A stretch of DNA of 64,000 nucleotides from Epiperipatus broadwayi (Eukaryota; Onychophora; Udeonychophora; Euonychophora; Peripatidae): the NCBI GenBank assembly GCA_028023455.1, contig JAQFVV010007258.1:55959-119958 (forward strand), in the 5' to 3' direction. Under the pieces are notes generated by a model. It made no database searches and had not been told where the DNA came from. It saw only the letters and a list, made by a program, of their open reading frames with translations. Position 1 is the stretch's first letter. Each line of letters begins with the position of its first letter. A program made the position numbers and the translations under genes. This document shows, one piece after another, positions 57,335 through 64,000 of this stretch.

Positions 57335-60300
57335 CACTGCAAGAAATTATAGTGACTGGAAACAGATTTTGTAAAAAAATTAATGTAAATATTTATCTAT
57401 TTTAATGATGACAAATCCTACTAAAAAGTATTTTTATAGATATAAATGGCATATAAAACTAAATTTTTAATTAATACTATATAAAATATTAACAAAAGCC
57501 AATTTATTCTATTAAAAACTGAAAAATTCATTTATAAATGCATTTTTAGTGTTTTAATAATTGATCATAATCACATAAAACCCATAAAACAGCTTCCAGC
57601 ATACACCATACTTTTAAATAGATATCTATTCCCTACTTCAGTTTTTCTTAGAGCCAAATCAAAACTCCTTACTGATGTAAATTTGTAAAGTAGAAACTAA
57701 TGTAAAATTAAGAATAGGATTACATTATACAGAATTTGTTAAGAAGTACTATCTAGCATACATTGATTATTGAAGATTATACTGAGTAAACTGAGTAGAA
57801 GAAATATATTTTTATTTATTCTTACAATCCAAATCTTTGAATTGAATGCAGTGCTTTGCATTTATTGCTAAAAGGAACAAAGTATTAAAAAATAAATTGA
57901 AAATGAAGATATTGCTATCTAAAAATAATTCCTGAGGTAAATAGAAATTTTTAAAGATTCACTAAAAGAATAACTAGAGTATAAAAAAGTATATAAATCC
58001 TTTAACGGTTCAGATGAAAGAGTGGCTAGGATATAAAATCATATAAGCTTATTATTTAACATCAGATTGTTTTTATTTCATTTGATTATTTGAATTTTCT
58101 AAAAAATTAAAAACTATTTACAAATTAATGTCTGTAGTTTTGGTGATTGGAAATTAATCTTATGCCATCTCTAGCTGTTAGTATAAATCTTCTAAAATTA
58201 GTTACATCAAGATATTTTGATACCATGGCTTTATAATAAATCTGTTGCTTTTTGTTGTCAATATTAGTAATAAAAGCATAAAAGAAAATAATTTACTTAA
58301 TATTGAGAAACTGCAAATATTTATATGTTTTGCTTTATAAAGTGATTTTATATGATAATATTTCCAAACTGAATATGAAGTTTGAGACAATTTCTTGATA
58401 TTTTATAATGTAAATTAATTCGAATAAAAGTTCATTGTTTGACTGGGCTACCATCATTCCTAATAAAATATGTTTTGATTACCTAAAAAGAGCCTTTATA
58501 ATTATTCTATATTTCTAAATGTATTTTATTTTTACTGTATTTTAAGATTCTCTATACTGATATTATTGAAAAGATTGATCGTTAAATCAATTTTCCGTTT
58601 CTTATTGTCATTTTGTTTCATTTGGATAGAATATTGAATAACCATACATTCATACTTATTTTCCTATAATAATATTAAAATAAATGTAATATATAAAATA
58701 ATAATAAAATAATGTTTAGATTTAATATTAGATTATTCCAAAAACAATAAGGTTTATTATTGAAATTTTATAGAGAATAACTAAGAAATAAAGATGAATG
58801 AAAATTCTAATAATATTGAAAAGAGCTATTCTAAAGTTCGTGTAACCAAACTAGATGTGTTAATCTATTCCAATAAAGTATTCGATAATTGTTTATGTGT
58901 GACGGTCTGGAAAAGTAAATTTTTGATATTCCTTCATTCAAAATCAGGCTTGAGATTTTTGTTAATTAGCAGAAATCATACCTAATATAATTACTGACTA
59001 GTAAAAATTAATAAATGTATTTCTATGCAGAAGCTAAAATGTGTATCTAAAGATTTTAGCTAAAGGTCAGAGATATCAGACCAACTTGAGATGATTAGTT
59101 GAATGTAATTTATCTGATGTACTCTTCACATCAAGTAGAAAAAAATGACTGTGGATTTATCACTAAGTTTTTACTTTATAATAATAAAAATAATAATCCA
59201 ATGATTAATTAAAGATCCCTGGATCAAAACTAAATCTGCCACTACTTGTGCTCCGATATTATGCGTCCATTAATAATGTCTCAATTGCCCATTTAATTTT
59301 ATGGATGTTGAATAAAATGCTGTTGACGTAAGTTCCTTTTTTTAAAATTAAATATAGAGAAATAATTATCAAAGATGATTTACAATGTAAAATCATAATA
59401 AAGGACTTAAATATATATTATCTTTTGTTGGGTTAAAAAACCTTTTTTTATATAATGACAAAAAACCCATTTCGATGCTTTTATTTTATATGCTAGTTTG
59501 GATCTAATATATTGTGTTTCATGATTGTTACAAATTTATTTTTTGTCATTTTGAGAGTTTATTAATTTACATTAAAATGAGTAACAATATTTTTATTTAC
59601 CTTCCAATTCGTGTCTGCCTTAAGATTCACAAAATTTAAATCTATGTTAAAGGTCTTATTTTTTTCTTAGTTTTTTTTTATTACTTTGATTAACATATTT
59701 GTGGGGGAATATTTTTATTGTAATCAATTGTTCATAATAGACTCTATGATTTTTCCTTTCAATTAAGGCTACCTAGACGCTTTTTATATATTATATTACA
59801 CTGTCAGAAAGCTTCTTTTGTTTTTTATAAAAAGTCTAAATTGGTATTTATTCTAATTTTCTAAATGGTTAATTAGGTTGTTCTGGATATAATGTTTTGT
59901 AAAAGTAATGCTATTTTTTTCAGTGGTATTTTTCCTCATAACATTTTAAATATATAAATACTATAGTATTATTATCATGAATCAATGCTAGAAATGGTCA
60001 ACATGTTTGTTTTATTGATGTTTAAAGTAAGTTTGCATAAATCTTTTTATATATGTCTATATAAAGAATAACTTTTTTAGTCAGAATCACATATCTTATA
60101 GAATTTTACATGAATGTTGATATGATTATTGAAGTTTTTTATTGGTAGTGTTATAAATTTTGAAAAATATAAATATACTGTAAGCATTTTTTTTATTATT
60201 AACAAGTATTTATTATATATATATATAAGTATATAAATAAATATATTATTGTAATTACATTTATTATATAGTTTATTGCATTAAATGTGTTATACTAGCA

Positions 60301-61857
60301 ACTAATTTGGAATTATTTAATCTATATGAGATTTAAAGAATGATGACATAATTGGTAGATAATTTTGATATTCTTAAAACTAATGGTGATTGGAAATATA
60401 CTTTTAAAAGTTAACCTTGGCTCAAGAATGTGTAAATAGTAAATATTGAAACTGGTGGATATATTTTTAAAAAGTATTTTAAAAATGGGAAGTATTTTTG
60501 AACTTTATGTACATTTGGATAATGGTAACCTATTTTGTGAGTTTATGATTTATTTTTAATGTTTTAAAAAAGATATATGGATAACAATCTTTTCTCATCC
60601 ATCCCATGACGATCTTGGTTAAAACTAATTTTACCACATGAAACCCGGATCCTAAATTTCTAATTAAAATATCAAGTAATGAAAATAATCAATAGAATGA
60701 GATATACCTTACCAAGTTCTTACACAGAGAAGGGTCTTAGCCTCTTGAAATGAAAAATGACTGCATATCTTTTAGCAATCAAATATCAGAAATATCTTTT
60801 ATAGAGCAATCTTTTCTTTAAACTAGACAGTAGGATAAAATTAGTTTAACTTAACATTGAACAATGTATCAAAATCAAAAGTGGCTATTCTTTACAACCA
60901 ATTTTGAGGTAAGTGTCCTTCAAAAGAATTCATCATTCATTTAATAATATGCATCCTTTAAAAATTACTGGCTTCACATTGTCTAAATATTGTATGATTA
61001 TTTTTATTTCAAAGCATCTTGTAAAGCAAACTATTTCTATTAAAGATAGCTCAAATGATATTGGAATGCAGGTTTTATATGAAATATTTATAAATATTCC
61101 AGTACAAATTTGTCCCATATAAAAATTCACATAGTAGCCTTTAAGATTATGTAAATGAACATCAATCAGGTTATTAATTTTAGGAATCTATTCCTATAAA
61201 CAACATGAACAAACTTTATGATGTCTAATAAAAAATATTCTATCCAGACAGGTATGAAACAGTGGCAATCTCCAATATATGTTTTGCATCAATAAAAAAT
61301 AGTACAATATTAACTGATGATCTACTAATATTCATCATATCTTTGGTGATTAAACTCTTGAAATTCATCTTCTTATACATAAAAAGGTTTTCCATTCTTA
61401 TATGTAATTAATAAAAGCTAATTCAACTTAATAATGTAGACATTGAACAAATATTAATGGAATCACATCACAACATCTTGATATAATGATAAACTTAACA
61501 AATTCATTATGATAACTGTGAAGGATAAATCCATCACTGTTATCAAATTAATTTATTGCAGATTAGAACAAAAGTAGAGCTGCTCTGTGTTTGTCTTCAA
61601 AAATTATGAAAGTTGCTAAAAAGAGGGAGGGGACAATTATTTACAAAGAAAGGCTCAAGTTTGCAAGATTTATACAAATAACCTAGTCATTTTACGAAAT
61701 CACAGTGCATTTTTAAAAAGTCTGCTACTAATATTGCTAATAAAACAACTGATTTTATATATTAGACTTCCACATCTATGAATGACAGAACAAGGAAAAA
61801 CATTATTAGAGCAAAACTGTAGTTTTTATTTCATAATCCTTTTCTAATAACTGTCCA
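57335..61857. other. No gene recognised
   Basis: AT-rich. Small open frames at 58794-58985 and 60913-61122 show no family resemblance. I searched the minus strand here for receptor exons coding TM1-TM2 and found none I could support. Confidence 0.45.
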
Positions 61858-62136
61858 ATTAATATTACATATTAAAATTTCTTTCCACTTCTCCTTATAT
61901 ATAATATACCATATACTCCTTAATTAACACTTTAAATGCAATTTTAACATATGATTTATTTCTTCTTGCTTATGTGTATGGTTAGGTATTAGTTGTATAT
62001 GTTTAAATATTGTAGCTCTGATGATGACTTAGGGCAGTTGAAACTGTAAGCAGGAAGAAAAAATCGTATATTAAAATTGCATTGTAAAGTGTTAATTAAG
62101 GAGTAGATGGTATATTATATATTAATATTACATATT
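61858..62136. mobile_element. Hairpin insertion with 16-bp direct repeats and hammerhead-like loop
   Basis: The insert 61874-62120 has arms at about 61898-61973 and 62047-62120 (containing TACTCCTTAATTAACACTTT and its complement). They surround a loop with CTGATGAT-GACTTAGGGCAGTT-GAAAC (62018-62044). It is flanked by a perfect 16-bp direct repeat ATTAATATTACATATT (61858-61873 and 62121-62136). Non-coding. The loop resembles a hammerhead core with one extra base: GACT and AGTT could pair as stem II. Confidence 0.75.
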
Positions 62137-62496
62137 GATAAACTTGAATCTCACCTAGATTGTCTTATACTAGGAAAAACCTTTTCAAACACTTCCAGAT
62201 TTTTTCACATATTTTTAAAAAATTAATTCTTAAATACCAAAGCTGGTTAACAAAACTAATTACAACATTATTACTTGCAATATTATTAATAAAAGAACTA
62301 TTACAAAAATTTAAAAATTTACTTGAAAGCTATATTATAACAATTTTAAATTTATCAGTATCAAGTCCTATACAAATTACTTGAAAGAATCATATTATAA
62401 ACGTTTGCCTACTCTATTGTATTTTTTCGTTAATTTTTCATTACTTCTTGTGTGTCTTTATAAGGGAATACTTTTCATTTTGCAAGTAGTTTTTAA

Positions 62497-63983
<1,487 letters not shown>

Positions 63984-64000
63984 GTTTCAAAATGGGGAAA

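Noticed and set aside
59590-59640. 43-bp open segment with AG/GT borders on the minus strand
   Set aside because: Open frame too short; no class B ectodomain Cys pattern.
60700-60760. Possible receptor exon (minus strand) ending LLCVRTW before a GTAAGG donor
   Set aside because: It resembles the end of TM1/ICL1 only over a few residues, no TM1 precedes it, and alternative frames have stops.

Overview
The window looks like a piece of a large, very AT-rich invertebrate animal genome. Support: spliced coding exons separated by introns of 7-23 kb, long (AT)n and (ATT)n microsatellites, a tRNA-derived SINE, several LINE lineages, two Penelope-like (PLE) lineages, two hAT lineages and a probable solo LTR. 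The phylum cannot be fixed from sequence alone (arthropod or mollusc-like are both possible).

Host gene: four short exons on the minus strand (52282-52435, 36906-36966, 13442-13508, 6678-6763) fit together in splice phase. They encode TM3 through the third intracellular loop of a class B1 (secretin/CRF-type) G-protein-coupled receptor. The exons for TM1-TM2 and the ectodomain should lie to the right of 52.4 kb, probably beyond the window. Those for TM6-TM7 and the tail should lie to the left of 6.7 kb; I did not find them. About 45 kb of the window is therefore intronic, and nearly everything else is transposon debris inside or next to these introns.

Layout. 0-1.3 kb: 3' half of an RTE-like LINE. 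3.9-4.6 kb: hairpin insertion. 6.1-6.2 kb: SINE. 6.7 kb: receptor exon. 9.0-11.7 kb: decayed hAT with both ends. 12.3-12.8 kb: PLE. 13.4 kb: receptor exon, abutted by a PLE inverted dimer (13.5-14.6 kb). 16.9-19.1 kb: probable solo LTR. 20.9-21.4 kb: hairpin. 22.7-24.2 kb: LINE. 26.2-32.1 kb: two convergent copies of one LINE family. 33.1-34.8 kb: second hAT. 35.0-36.2 kb: TA-flanked TIR element. 36.3-36.7 kb: PLE. 36.9 kb: receptor exon. 41.0-42.2 kb: LINE with a nested hairpin. 43.0-45.6 kb: nested repeat complex with a 458-bp-period inverted array. 46.3 kb and 49.0-49.4 kb: MITEs. 52.3 kb: receptor exon. 57.1-57.3 kb and 61.9-62.1 kb: more hairpin insertions. 62.5-64.0 kb: LINE between two (ATT)n arrays.

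The most unusual theme is recurrent foldback insertions. At least six are near-palindromic and flanked by perfect 12-16 bp direct repeats; two further palindromic copies clearly derive from PLEs. Two of the foldback families carry a motif resembling the CUGAUGA...GAAA core of hammerhead ribozymes, which PLEs and PLE-dependent retrozymes are known to carry. I infer that these are one or more non-autonomous, TPRT-mobilised hairpin retroposon families, possibly PLE-dependent. The ribozyme part is only a hypothesis.
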